A DNA stretch of 64,000 nt from Asanoa iriomotensis (GTDB lineage: Bacteria > Actinomycetota > Actinomycetes > Mycobacteriales > Micromonosporaceae). Made by a program: the position numbers and the translations under genes. The DNA lies in NCBI RefSeq assembly GCF_016862515.1, contig NZ_BONC01000004.1, positions 154,926 through 218,925 on the forward strand, read 5' to 3'. Numbering within the stretch: position 1 is the stretch's first letter; every line of letters begins with the position of its first letter. This document shows, one piece after another, positions 26,054 through 34,835 of the stretch. The notes beneath the pieces are model-generated. The model did no database searches. It was not told the origin of the DNA and was given only the letters and a program-made list of their open reading frames with translations.

Positions 26054-26131
26054 GGCCGCCATCCTGCACCCACCTCCCCGGACTCCGCTGTGTGGCCGAT
26101 CCACACCTACCGGCGGGTAACCTTTGCGGCA

Positions 26132-26137
26132 TAGACT
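26132..26137 (+). promoter_or_regulatory. Leaderless-type -10 (TAGACT) for the aldehyde dehydrogenase gene
   Basis: TAGACT is exactly seven bases before the ATG at 26145, which decides this start over the in-frame TTG at 26124. Confidence 0.5.
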
Positions 26138-26144
26138 TCGCCGC

Positions 26145-27653
26145 ATGACTGCTACGCGGGCCGCCGGCGTCCCTGTCGTCGAGGACGGTTGGCTCGTCTC
26201 GACCAACCCCGCGACCGGTGAAGAGGTCGGCCGCTTCGAGGTCGCCTCCTCCGATGAGGTTTCGGAGGCTGTCGGGCGGGCGCGGGAGGCCGCGACCTGG
26301 TGGGTCGGGCTGGGCCATGCCGGCCGGCGCGCGCGGCTGCTGCGCTGGCGTTCCCTGCTCGCGCAGCGGGTCGAGGAGGCCGCCGCGCTGGTCAGCCGCG
26401 AGGGCGGCAAGCCCGTGGCCGAGGCGATCGTGGAGACCGTGGCCGCGATCGACCACATCGACTGGGCGGCCCGCAACGCCCGCCGGGTGCTCGGGCCGCG
26501 CCGGGTGCGTGGCCGGCTGTCGCTCGCGGAGTTCTCCGCGCACCTCGAATACCTGCCGATGGGCGTGGTCGGCGTGATCGGGCCGTGGAACTACCCGGTG
26601 GTCACGCCGCTCGGCACGGTCGCCTACGCGCTCGCCGCCGGCAACACCGTCGTGTTCAAGCCGAGTGAATACACGCCGGCCGTGGGCGCGTGGCTGGCGT
26701 CGACGTTCGCGGAGGTGGTGCCCGAGCAGCCCGTCCTCCAGGTCGTGCACGGTCTGGGCGACGTCGGTGCGGCGCTGTGCCGGGCGGGCGTCGACAAGGT
26801 GGCGTTCACCGGCTCGACCGCGACCGGCAAGAAGGTGATGGCGGCCTGTGCCGAGACGCTGACCCCGGTGCTGATCGAGGCCGGCGGCAAGGACGCGCTG
26901 ATCGTCGACGCGGACGCCGACGTGTCCGCGGCCGCCGAGGCGTGCGTCTGGGGCGCGCTGACCAACGCCGGGCAGACCTGCCTCGCGATCGAGCGGGTGT
27001 ACGCGGTCGAGCCCGTCTACGACGCCTTCGTGGCCGAGGTGGTGCGCCGCGCCGGGGCGCTCACGGTCGGCTACGGCGACGGCTTCGACATCGGGCCGAT
27101 CACGATGCCCAAGCAGATCGACGTCATCCGGCGGCACATCGACGACGCGCTGTCCCGAGGCGGCCGGGCGGTGCTCGGCGGCCGGGAGGCGGTCGAGCCG
27201 CCGTACGTGAAGCCCACGATCCTGGTCGACGTGCCCGAGGACTCGGCGGCGGTGACGGAGGAGACGTTCGGGCCGACGCTCGTGATCCGCAAGGTGGCCG
27301 ACGTCGACGAGGCCGTCCGGCTCGCCAACGCCACCTCGTACGGGCTCGGCGGTGCGGTGTTCGGCAAGCGGCACGCGGTGGCCGCGGCCCGGCGCCTGCG
27401 CACGGGCATGGCGTCGGTCAACTCCGTGATCACCTTCATCGGGATGTCGTCGCTGCCGTTCGGCGGCGTCGGCGACTCGGGGTTCGGGCGGACGCACGGT
27501 GACGACGGGCTGCGGGAGTTCTCCCGGGCCAAGGCGATCACCATGCGGCGCGGGCCGTCGGCGCTGAAGGCGACGACCTTCGAGCGCACGCCGGCGCACG
27601 TCGCACGGATCGTCAAGGCGGTCAAGCTGCTGTACGGCCGGTCGCGTCCTTGA
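26145..27653 (+). CDS. Aldehyde dehydrogenase family protein
   Basis: NAD(P)-dependent aldehyde dehydrogenase of 502 aa. Visible: GPWNYPVVTPLG near residue 140, FKPSEYTP, FTGSTATGKKV, the general base Glu in EAGGKDALIV and the catalytic Cys in NAGQTCLAIERVY, then the ETFGPTLVIRK and SLPFGGVGDSGFGR motifs. Succinate-semialdehyde-type or fatty-aldehyde-type specificity cannot be told. It sits convergent to a membrane-protein gene with a 32-base 3' overlap. Confidence 0.88.
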   Translation: MTATRAAGVPVVEDGWLVSTNPATGEEVGRFEVASSDEVSEAVGRAREAATWWVGLGHAGRRARLLRWRSLLAQRVEEAAALVSREGGKPVAEAIVETVAAIDHIDWAARNARRVLGPRRVRGRLSLAEFSAHLEYLPMGVVGVIGPWNYPVVTPLGTVAYALAAGNTVVFKPSEYTPAVGAWLASTFAEVVPEQPVLQVVHGLGDVGAALCRAGVDKVAFTGSTATGKKVMAACAETLTPVLIEAGGKDALIVDADADVSAAAEACVWGALTNAGQTCLAIERVYAVEPVYDAFVAEVVRRAGALTVGYGDGFDIGPITMPKQIDVIRRHIDDALSRGGRAVLGGREAVEPPYVKPTILVDVPEDSAAVTEETFGPTLVIRKVADVDEAVRLANATSYGLGGAVFGKRHAVAAARRLRTGMASVNSVITFIGMSSLPFGGVGDSGFGRTHGDDGLREFSRAKAITMRRGPSALKATTFERTPAHVARIVKAVKLLYGRSRP

Positions 27654-28641
27654 CGATCAGGCGGGCACCGCGGACCCGGCCGACGTTGACCGTGGTGTCC
27701 ACATAGTCGATCGCGAGCGCCAGCGCGACCGCGCCGATCAGGAGCTCGGCGCCAAGGAGCCCGAGCGGCAGCCACGGGATGGCCAGGCCGAGGTGGCCCT
27801 GCACCGCGAGGATGCCGCCGACCGCGGCCTGGGCCAGCGCGAGCTTGCCGATGACGGAGTCGAACCGGTCGGCCAGGGCCGCCAGGGCGGTGGTGCCGCC
27901 GTCGAGGCGGGTCTTGTCGAGCCCGTTCTCGCGGAGCAGGCCGTCGGCTTCCTCGCGTGCTCCTTCCGCGCCGAGCACGCCTCCCAGCAGCGCCGGGCCG
28001 GCGCCGGCGGTGCCCGCCCGGTCGGCCAGCGTGACCAGCCGGTCGCGGGCGATCTCCAGCCAGCGGGCGTCGACCAGTTCGAGCAACGCGTCGAGGGCGG
28101 TGGCGACGGCGCGCATGCCGAGCCGGAGCAGGCGGCCGCCGATGTTGTCGAGGAAGAGCCGCTTGCTGACCTTGTCCCAGGCTTCCTTCCACTGCGCCGG
28201 TGCCCGGCCGGCGATGCTCTTGCAGGGGCCGGCGACCACGTCGGCGGTGCCCTTGGCGATCGCGTCGAGCGTGCTGCCTAGCCGTTCCCGCAGGGTGGCT
28301 ACGGCTTCGTCCAGGTCGCGTGAGGCGATGCTCTCGTGCTGCCGTGGGATCTTCGCGGGGGTGGTGCGGTCCAGGTCGGCCAGGGTGCGGTCGAGGACGT
28401 CGGGCGCGGGGTTGCCCGTCTCGCCCAGGGCGACGCCTGCGGCCAGGGCCAGCTCGCCGAGCGTGAGCTGGTCGGCGACGGCGGCCAGGACGGCGTCCGG
28501 GTCCTGGGAGCGGCGGTCGGCCGTTTGGGTGAGGGCCCTCTCGATCTCCTGGGCCAGTCGTTCCGCGGCCTCGTCGCGGCCGTCGCCGGTGGCTACCGCC
28601 TGCTGGAGATCACGGAACCGTCCGATCTCGACATCGGTCAC
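27622..28641 (-). CDS. Uncharacterised protein with C-terminal membrane segments
   Basis: Protein of 339 aa not assignable to a family by eye. The first 270 residues are predicted mostly helical and rich in Ala, Asp and Arg, with a heptad-like look in the RLAQEIERALTQ and LDEAVATLRERL regions. Two hydrophobic stretches near 270-320 (LAQAAVGGILAVQGHLG and LLGAELLIGAVALALAI) suggest a C-terminal hairpin in the membrane. GTG start; its 3' end overlaps the aldehyde dehydrogenase gene. Only 27 bp separate its start from the nucS stop, so the two may form an operon. Confidence 0.65.
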   Translation of the reverse strand: MTDVEIGRFRDLQQAVATGDGRDEAAERLAQEIERALTQTADRRSQDPDAVLAAVADQLTLGELALAAGVALGETGNPAPDVLDRTLADLDRTTPAKIPRQHESIASRDLDEAVATLRERLGSTLDAIAKGTADVVAGPCKSIAGRAPAQWKEAWDKVSKRLFLDNIGGRLLRLGMRAVATALDALLELVDARWLEIARDRLVTLADRAGTAGAGPALLGGVLGAEGAREEADGLLRENGLDKTRLDGGTTALAALADRFDSVIGKLALAQAAVGGILAVQGHLGLAIPWLPLGLLGAELLIGAVALALAIDYVDTTVNVGRVRGARLIVKDATGRTAA

Positions 28642-28668
28642 GCGTACAGGGTGGCACTCTTGGCCACG

Positions 28669-29328
28669 TCAGAACAGCGTCAGCTCGTCGCGCTCGATGC
28701 CGCGCAGCTTGTCGTAGTCGACGACCACGCACCGGATGCCGCGGTCCTCGGCGAGGACGCGTGCCTGCGGCTTGATCTCCTGCGCGGCGAAGATGCCGGC
28801 GACCGGTGCGAGCAGCGGGTCGCGGTTCATCAGTTCGAGGTAGCGGGTGAGCTGCTCGACGCCGTCGATCTCGCCGCGGCGCTTGACCTCGACCGCGACC
28901 GAGCCACCGCTCGCGTCCTTGCAGAGCAGGTCCACGGGGCCGATCGCGGTCATGTACTCGCGCCGGACCAGTGTGTAGCCCTCGCCGAAGGTGGTCGGGT
29001 TGGCGGCCAGCAACTCCTGCAGGTGCGCCTCGACACCGTCCTTTTGCAGGCCAGGATCGACGCCCAGGTCGTACGACGTGTCCTGGAAGATCTCCTCGAG
29101 GGTGATCCGCAGTTCCTCGCCGGCTTTGTTGACCACCCGCCAGACGCCGGGCTCCTCCTGGATCCGGCAGGGCGGGCTCATCCAGTTGAGCGGCTTGTAG
29201 GCACGGTCGTCGGCGTGCACCGAGACGGAACCGTCGGCCTTGACCATCAGCAACCGGGTGGCCGGCGGCAGGTGGGCGGAGAGCCGGCCGACATAGTCGA
29301 CCGAACAGCGAGCGATCACGAGACGCAC
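28669..29328 (-). CDS. nucS: Mismatch-specific endonuclease NucS (EndoMS)
   Basis: DNA repair nuclease of 219 aa that in actinobacteria lacking MutS/MutL cuts both strands at mismatches. The N-terminal DNA-binding half has [15 protein letters not shown] and [11 protein letters not shown]; the C-terminal RecB-like half has the catalytic Asp in GPVDLLCKD, the E-x-K motif in [13 protein letters not shown] and [10 protein letters not shown]. The last residues DELTLF fit a sliding-clamp binding tail. GTG start has a leaderless-type promoter (TAGGGT). Divergent from a DUF4126 gene with the starts 45 bp apart. Confidence 0.93.
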   Translation of the reverse strand: MRLVIARCSVDYVGRLSAHLPPATRLLMVKADGSVSVHADDRAYKPLNWMSPPCRIQEEPGVWRVVNKAGEELRITLEEIFQDTSYDLGVDPGLQKDGVEAHLQELLAANPTTFGEGYTLVRREYMTAIGPVDLLCKDASGGSVAVEVKRRGEIDGVEQLTRYLELMNRDPLLAPVAGIFAAQEIKPQARVLAEDRGIRCVVVDYDKLRGIERDELTLF

Positions 29329-29334
29329 CTGACC

Positions 29335-29340
29335 ACCCTA
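29335..29340 (-). promoter_or_regulatory. Leaderless-type -10 (TAGGGT) for nucS
   Basis: On the minus strand TAGGGT lies six bases before the GTG at 29328. Confidence 0.45.
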
Positions 29341-29360
29341 TGCAACTGGCTTGCGGGTGC

Positions 29361-29366
29361 CATGCT
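29361..29366 (+). promoter_or_regulatory. Leaderless-type -10 (CATGCT) for the DUF4126 gene
   Basis: CATGCT lies six bases before GTG 29373 and favours that start over the ATG at 29340. Confidence 0.35.
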
Positions 29367-29372
29367 GAGGTC

Positions 29373-29972
29373 GTGCTGGAAGCCCTCACCGGCGCTGGCC
29401 TCGCTACCTCGGCCGGCCTCAACGCTTACATCCCGCTGCTCGCGATCGGGGTGCTGTCCCGCTATACCGACGTGGTCTCGCTGCCGGCCGGCTGGGGCTG
29501 GCTGGGCAACGGGTGGGTGATCCTCATCCTCGGTGGACTGCTTCTCATCGAGGTGGTCGCCGACAAGGTGCCCGTCCTCGACTCGGCCAACGACGTGGTG
29601 CAGACCGTGGTGCGGCCGACCGCGGGCGGGCTCGCGTTCGGCGCCGGCACGAGCACGGCGACCGTCTCTGACCCGGGCAGCTTCTTCGGTTCGCACCAGT
29701 GGGTGCCGGTGGCGGTGGGTGTGCTGCTGGCGCTGGGCGTCCACGGGATCAAGGCGACCGCGCGGCCAGTGGTGAACGTGGGCACCGCGGGCGTCGGCGC
29801 TCCGATCGTGAGCACGCTGGAAGACATCGCGAGCGTCGTGATGTCGGTGATCGCGTTGCTCCTGCCGGTGCTGATCCTCCTGTTCCTGGTCGTGTTCGTG
29901 CTGCTCTTCGCGTGGGCGCTGCGCCGACGAGGTGTGGGCCGTCGAAGAACACGCCGACAACGCGCGGCCTGA
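29373..29972 (+). CDS. DUF4126 family membrane protein
   Basis: Membrane protein of 199 aa with about five hydrophobic helices. The start VLEALTGAGLATSAGLNAYI and the segment IEVVADKVPVLDSANDVVQT are characteristic of DUF4126, and the C-terminus ends in a short basic tail (RRRGVGRRRTRRQ). Function is unknown for the family. GTG 29373 was chosen because it matches the usual N-terminus; an ATG at 29340 would extend it by 11 residues and overlap the nucS promoter. Confidence 0.8.
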   Translation: MLEALTGAGLATSAGLNAYIPLLAIGVLSRYTDVVSLPAGWGWLGNGWVILILGGLLLIEVVADKVPVLDSANDVVQTVVRPTAGGLAFGAGTSTATVSDPGSFFGSHQWVPVAVGVLLALGVHGIKATARPVVNVGTAGVGAPIVSTLEDIASVVMSVIALLLPVLILLFLVVFVLLFAWALRRRGVGRRRTRRQRAA

Positions 29973-30038
29973 GTTCCAGGTCACCTCTCGCAGTCCGGCG
30001 ATAACGTAGCGTCATCGACTCGGGCCGGAGGGGGAACC

Positions 30039-30299
30039 GTGGCGAGCGTTGCCGAGGTCAAGGCCGCCATCGACGTCGCGATGGCACATGTCCAGGAGGG
30101 ACAGGAGGCCGTCCGGGCGGCCAACGACAAGCTCGACGCGGCCCGGGCCAGCCTGGCGGCGGCGGTCGACGGCAGCGCGCACGAGTCGGTCGCGGCGGCG
30201 CGGTCGGCCCTGGCGCAGGCCTCCACGGAACTGGAGGACTGCATGACCGCGACGCTGGGGGCGATGGAGCAGGCGCAGACGTACGCCGCGGCGTTGTGA
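30039..30299 (+). CDS. Small helical protein, first gene of the FtsK-type operon
   Basis: Acidic, wholly helical-looking protein of 86 aa, rich in Ala, Glu and Gln, with hydrophobic residues spaced in heptads (VAEVKAAIDVAMAHVQEGQ). The size and helical-hairpin look recall WXG100/ESAT-6-like proteins, but no WxG turn is present, so that name is not justified. GTG start follows GGAGGGG. Its stop overlaps the next start by four bases (GTGA). Probably a small partner or cargo of the ATPase system encoded downstream. Confidence 0.75.
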   Translation: MASVAEVKAAIDVAMAHVQEGQEAVRAANDKLDAARASLAAAVDGSAHESVAAARSALAQASTELEDCMTATLGAMEQAQTYAAAL

Positions 30300-31021
30300 G
30301 TCTCCTACACGCCCTGGCCGACCGGGTGGTGACGGTGCGCGGGTCGCTGCCGGTGGCGGAGGTCGGCGTGGCGTCTGGGCGGCTGCGGGAGGCGACCGCG
30401 CTGCTGGCGGCGACCCTCGAAGCGAGTTCCGCGGTCACCGCCGCGCCGCTGCTGGCGTCGGCGGCGTCGCATCTGGACGCGGCCTGCGGTGCGCTGGATC
30501 GGGCCGGCGACGAACTGGACCGGTATCTCGCCGCCGTGGGCGTGGCGCCGTCGTCTTCTCCGGTGGTGACGTCAGGACCCTGTCCGTGGGCTTCTCGGGT
30601 CGACGTGCTGACGGGGTCGGTGGGTGCTGCGCGGCCGGCCGTTGATCGCTCGCTGTCGGTCGACCTGGTGCTGGTCGCGGCCGTGCGTGCAGCCGTGCGG
30701 GGCGATCGGGTGGGGTTGCGTTCCGCGCTGGTGGTGGCGCCGCCGTCGGTGGGTTTCGCGCTCGCCGCGCGTACCGCTGGATTGGTCGGGGTTGCTTCGC
30801 CGTCTTTGGTTCTTTCTGGCGCTCTGTCCCGGTTGCCGGCCTTGTTGCCTGGCTTGCCGCCAGCGGCCGCGGAGGCCTTGGCGTGCCGGGCGCTGCGGTT
30901 GCCGGGGCCCGCGGTGTCCGCCCATGCGGCGGACGCGAGCGCGGTCGGAGTGGTGCTCGTGTCGGTGGTGCTGGGGTTGACCGGCGCTTTGCCCGAGTCG
31001 CTGGTCGCCGGGGAGGCCTGA
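30296..31021 (+). CDS. Ala/Val-rich helical protein of the FtsK-type operon
   Basis: Protein of 241 aa with no family I recognise. It is very rich in Ala, Val, Leu and Ser; the N-terminal 80 residues look like long helices (DRVVTVRGSLPVAEVGVASG, ATALLAATLEASSAV), and the second half has several moderately hydrophobic stretches that may be packed helices rather than true membrane spans. GTG start overlaps the small helical gene by four bases, and the stop is one base before the ATPase ATG, so the protein is made together with both. Confidence 0.7.
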   Translation: MSLLHALADRVVTVRGSLPVAEVGVASGRLREATALLAATLEASSAVTAAPLLASAASHLDAACGALDRAGDELDRYLAAVGVAPSSSPVVTSGPCPWASRVDVLTGSVGAARPAVDRSLSVDLVLVAAVRAAVRGDRVGLRSALVVAPPSVGFALAARTAGLVGVASPSLVLSGALSRLPALLPGLPPAAAEALACRALRLPGPAVSAHAADASAVGVVLVSVVLGLTGALPESLVAGEA

Positions 31022-31022
31022 G

Positions 31023-33605
31023 ATGGCCGGCGCGCGGGCCCGACTGGTGGCGGACGTGCGCGCCACGCTGGCGGCGGCCCGGGGCCAGGCGCGGGCGGCG
31101 TCGGCGCTCGCGGAGTCGCGCCGCGCGGCGGCGCTGGATCGGTTGCGCGCTGTCCGGTCGGCGCATCTGGCCTGTGTACGCGGCTTGGGCGCCCAGCGCG
31201 AACGGGCGCGGCGCGCGATCGAGGCCGCGTTCGTGGCGTCGTCGCGGCGGGTGGCGGCGGACCTGGTGTCGTTCTCGCCCGACCACACCGTGGTCCGGCT
31301 CGGCACGGTGACGGCGCCGGGCTGCGGCACGGTGGTGCCGGCGCTGGTGCCGTTGCTGGACCGCGGCCATCTGTTTGTCTCGGGCTCGTCGGTGGACGAT
31401 CTCGTGCGGTTGGTGTTGCTGCGGGTGCTGTCGGCGGCGCCGCCGGGCGCGGTGCGGTTGACCGTCTACGACCCGGAGCGGTTGGGCGGGACGCTGGCGG
31501 GCTTCGCGCCGTTGGGGGCCGCGGGGCTGGTGCGGTTCGTCGGACCGGGCGGGTTGGGTGCCGCGCTCGACGAGCTTGTCGACGAGATCCAGCGGCTGAA
31601 CGCGCTGGTGCTGGCGGCGGGCCACACGTCCGTCGCGGCTCTGCGTCCGCGGCCGGCGCCGTGGCAGGTGGTGGTGCTGCTGTGCGACGCCTCGGAGTCG
31701 CTGTCGTCGGCGCAGTTCGACCGGGTGGTGCGGCTGGGTCCGGCGTGCGGGATCCACCTGGTCTGTCGTGGCCTGCCGGTGCCGGCGGTGCCGACGGTCG
31801 TGCCGGTGTCGCTTTTGGACGACGGCACGGTCGGCTCACCGGCGGTGGCCGATCTGCCAGTGTCGCTCGATGCTTTTCCCTCCTCGACGGAGATCGCGGC
31901 CCGGTGTCGGGAGATCGCGTCGGCGGCCACGTCGGGCCCGCCGGCGGCGTCCTTCGCTTCTCTGTTGCCGGCGCGCCGCTGGACTCGTCTGGCCACGTCG
32001 GGCGTCTCGGCCCCGGTCGGCACGACGCTCGACGGTTCGGCCCTGGTGTCGATGTCGCTCGGCGACGACCCGCCGCACGCGCTGATCGGGGGTCCGTCAG
32101 GATCGGGCAAGACCAATCTGTTGTACGCGTGGCTGGGCGCCCTGTGCGCCCGGTACTCCCCTGACGAGCTGGCCCTGTATCTGCTCGATTTCAAAGAAGG
32201 TGTGTCGTTCGCCCGCCTGGCACCGGGCGCGCGGGACCCGAGCTGGCTGCCGCACGTACGCCTGGTCGGTGTGAACATCAACAACGACCGGGAGTTCGGC
32301 CTGGCCCTCCTGCGCCACCTGGCATCGGAGCTACGCACCCGCGCCGCCGCGGCGAAGCGCGTCGACGCGACGAAGCTGTCGGAGCTGCGTGCCGAGGACC
32401 CGGAGTCCCGGTGGCCCCGGATAGTAGCGGTGATCGACGAGTTCCAGGCGCTGCTTTCTGGCCGCGACGCGGTGACGACGGAGTCGGTGACCCTGCTGGA
32501 GGACCTGGCGCGGCGGGGCCGGTCCCAAGGCATCCACCTGGTCCTGGCGTCGCAGGACGTGTCGGGGATCGAGGCGCTGTGGGGCCGATCGGGCTTGGTA
32601 GCGCAGTTCACCTTGCGGGTGGCGCTGCCCAAGGCCCGCCGCATCCTGTCGGAGACAAACCTGGCGGCGGACACGATCCCGCGCTTCACGGCGGTGGTCA
32701 ACGCGGACTCGGGCGTACCGTCCGCCAACCAGGTGGTCCGCCTCCCGGATGCGAGCGACCGCACGACGTGGCGTGGGCTGCAGCAGTCGCTGTGGGAGTC
32801 GCGACCATCCGGTTGCGTTCCCCCACGCCTGTTCGACGGTGACACGGTCCCGTCGCTGCCCCCGCCACCGCCGTCGGACGTCCCGCTGGCGATGCTGGGC
32901 GAAACCATCGACGTAGGCGCCCGCCCGGCCCTATTCCGCCTAACCCGCGCGCCGGGCCGCAACCTGGCAATCTTGGGCACCCGCTCGGCGGACGCGACCG
33001 CCATCCTGACCACCGCGGCGCTGTCCCTGCCTTCTTTGCGGATCAGCGTGATCTGCCTGGACGATTCCGCGATGCCGGCGGCCACCCTCGTGGCGAACGC
33101 CGTCGGCGGCCGATTATTCGACCGCGACACGATGGCTCCGCTCATCGCGGACCTGACCACGACGTTGGAGTCGCCGCCGTCCGGCCCGCCGCACGTGGTG
33201 ATCGGCTTCGCCCTTGACGCCCACCCATCCGACCTCAAGGCACTGTTGACCCGCGGCCCGGAGAACGGTGTCCACGTCCTGGGTTGGTGGCGAACGGTAG
33301 CCCGCCTCCGCGACGCCTTGGGCGGCCCCGGCGCCCGAACAGACGCGATCGGCGGCTGGATAGCCCTGGACGTCCAGGGCACAGACCTGGCCCCGCTGTC
33401 CCCGCAGTCCGTCACGTGGTATCCCCGCGACCGCCGCGCCCTCTTCTTCGACCGCACCACGGACCGCGCCCCTCAGGTCATCGTCCCGTACGCAATCCCG
33501 CCCGACCGCCTGTCGCCGCGGGGGTTGGCCGTGCCAACACAGCCGCGAGGCTCAACGCCCGCCGACGACGCAACCGACGCGAGTCCCGGGGCAGCCCATG
33601 GCTGA
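31023..33605 (+). CDS. FtsK/SpoIIIE-type ATPase with degenerate flanking ATPase domains
   Basis: Cytosolic-looking ATPase of 860 aa with no membrane segment. Residues 1-75 form an Arg/Ala-rich coiled coil. Three RecA-like modules follow: the first (about 95-290) has a ruined P-loop (SGSSVDDL) and a WQVVVLLCD strand; the second (about 330-580) is intact, with Walker A GGPSGSGKT at 356-364, Walker B IVAVIDE at 467-473 and the FtsK-type LARRGRSQGIHLVLASQ region; the third (about 625-830) again lacks a P-loop (LGTRSADAT). One active and two dead modules resemble the triple-ATPase layout of EccC in type VII secretion, but with the active site in the middle. ATG at 31023. Central gene of a four-gene operon. 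Confidence 0.85.
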   Translation: MAGARARLVADVRATLAAARGQARAASALAESRRAAALDRLRAVRSAHLACVRGLGAQRERARRAIEAAFVASSRRVAADLVSFSPDHTVVRLGTVTAPGCGTVVPALVPLLDRGHLFVSGSSVDDLVRLVLLRVLSAAPPGAVRLTVYDPERLGGTLAGFAPLGAAGLVRFVGPGGLGAALDELVDEIQRLNALVLAAGHTSVAALRPRPAPWQVVVLLCDASESLSSAQFDRVVRLGPACGIHLVCRGLPVPAVPTVVPVSLLDDGTVGSPAVADLPVSLDAFPSSTEIAARCREIASAATSGPPAASFASLLPARRWTRLATSGVSAPVGTTLDGSALVSMSLGDDPPHALIGGPSGSGKTNLLYAWLGALCARYSPDELALYLLDFKEGVSFARLAPGARDPSWLPHVRLVGVNINNDREFGLALLRHLASELRTRAAAAKRVDATKLSELRAEDPESRWPRIVAVIDEFQALLSGRDAVTTESVTLLEDLARRGRSQGIHLVLASQDVSGIEALWGRSGLVAQFTLRVALPKARRILSETNLAADTIPRFTAVVNADSGVPSANQVVRLPDASDRTTWRGLQQSLWESRPSGCVPPRLFDGDTVPSLPPPPPSDVPLAMLGETIDVGARPALFRLTRAPGRNLAILGTRSADATAILTTAALSLPSLRISVICLDDSAMPAATLVANAVGGRLFDRDTMAPLIADLTTTLESPPSGPPHVVIGFALDAHPSDLKALLTRGPENGVHVLGWWRTVARLRDALGGPGARTDAIGGWIALDVQGTDLAPLSPQSVTWYPRDRRALFFDRTTDRAPQVIVPYAIPPDRLSPRGLAVPTQPRGSTPADDATDASPGAAHG

Positions 33606-34290
33606 CTACCACGCCCTCATGACGGAGCTGGCGGCCACGGTCAACCGCAGGGACACCGACCTGGCGGCCGCCGAGCGTGCGTACCACGACGGCATGTCCG
33701 CCGCGGCCGCCGAACTTCGTCGCGCCGAAACGGAGGCCACCGAGACTGACCGCCGAGCCGCCGCAGCGGCAGCCGCCGTCGTCGAGGTCGACCGCGACGC
33801 GGAACGGCTCTGGTCGGACCTGCACCGCACCCGCGCCTGGCTGGGCCAACGTCCAGGACCAACCCCAGACCCCGCACCGGCCACCGCCCAACCGAGGCTG
33901 GACCTGGCCGACGACGCGAGCACGACGTTGCTGACGGAGGCCGCACAACGCATCCACGGCCGCACACCCCGCCCGTCCCCGAGCGCCACAGGAAAACTAC
34001 CGATCCTGATCCCCCCTCTCCTCCCCCTCCTCGGCGCCACCACAACCGCAACCACCGCACTCCTGGCCGGCGCCCTGGCGGCCCTGGCCACCCTGGGCGA
34101 CCTACCGGCCCACACCTTCCTGCGGGCAATTGCCTGGCTCCTCTACTTCGCCTCCCCCTTCACCGGAATCCCCATAGCCACCCGCCTACTCCGCCACCAC
34201 TGGTCAACCCGCCTCGACACAGGCGGCGTAGCCCTAACTGTCCTAGGCGGCCTCGGCGCCCTATCCGCCATGATCATCACCTTCTCGTGA
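33598..34290 (+). CDS. Coiled-coil membrane protein of the FtsK-type operon
   Basis: Protein of 230 aa: residues 1-85 are a charged coiled coil (TELAATVNRRDTDLAAAERA), a Pro-rich linker follows, and the C-terminal half has three to four membrane helices (about 132-155, 156-172, 178-196 and 208-229). It is the only clear membrane protein of the operon and could anchor the ATPase through the shared coiled-coil style. ATG overlaps the ATPase stop by eight bases. No known family recognised. Confidence 0.75.
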   Translation: MADYHALMTELAATVNRRDTDLAAAERAYHDGMSAAAAELRRAETEATETDRRAAAAAAAVVEVDRDAERLWSDLHRTRAWLGQRPGPTPDPAPATAQPRLDLADDASTTLLTEAAQRIHGRTPRPSPSATGKLPILIPPLLPLLGATTTATTALLAGALAALATLGDLPAHTFLRAIAWLLYFASPFTGIPIATRLLRHHWSTRLDTGGVALTVLGGLGALSAMIITFS

Positions 34291-34835
34291 CACCGCGCCG
34301 ACCAACGTCCAGCGCCGCGCGCCGCGGGCACGGTCATTGCCCGGGCCGTGTCCGGGACACCGGTCCGTGCCCATCGCCCCGCCCCGCCCCGCCGCCACGA
34401 TCCATGCCCGACCCCGTCCGGGATACCGGTCCGACCCGCCCGAACGCATGGTCGCCCGGCGACCGACCGAGACGGGACAAACGCCGGGGTCGTCGGCCGC
34501 CGTCGGTCCCGCACCAACCACCACCCGAGCCAAGCCCCAACCCAACAAACCCCGCCAGCCTCCGGCGGCCACCAGCCGGCACTGTCCTTCTCGGCGCTTA
34601 ACGCCGCGCCATTGTTCAACCCGCCGGTCCGGCCCGACGGCGGCCGAAGCCAATCCCGGTCCGTCAGCCACCACCCAGCCGCGGTAACGGTCCTCCGGCC
34701 AGCGGGCCCGGCCCCGACTGTTCACAGCGACCAATCCCGTTCCCACCCACCTCCAGTCCACCCAGGCTCCAACCGGCCGCCGGGCCGGTTGCGCAAGCGC
34801 CGCTCGCGTCCGCCGGTTGATGCGGGCTCTACGAG
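34291..34835. other. Intergenic region, no gene seen
   Basis: About 545 bp between two convergent genes. Open frames here have no codon-bias support and are GC shadows. It contains an 18-base direct repeat with one mismatch (34350-34367 and 34416-34433, GTCCGGGA-(C/T)-ACCGGTCCG). I see no clear terminator hairpin for the FtsK operon or for ecm. Confidence 0.55.
34350..34433. repeat. Pair of 18-base direct repeats
   Basis: GTCCGGGACACCGGTCCG at 34350 and the same with T for C at 34416, 66 bp apart. Each copy contains the palindrome ACCGGT. Purpose unknown. Confidence 0.5.

Noticed and set aside
30039..34290. Naming the FtsK operon a type VII (ESX) secretion system
   Set aside because: No WxG motif, no EccB, EccD, EccE or mycosin gene in the window; only the ATPase layout is similar.
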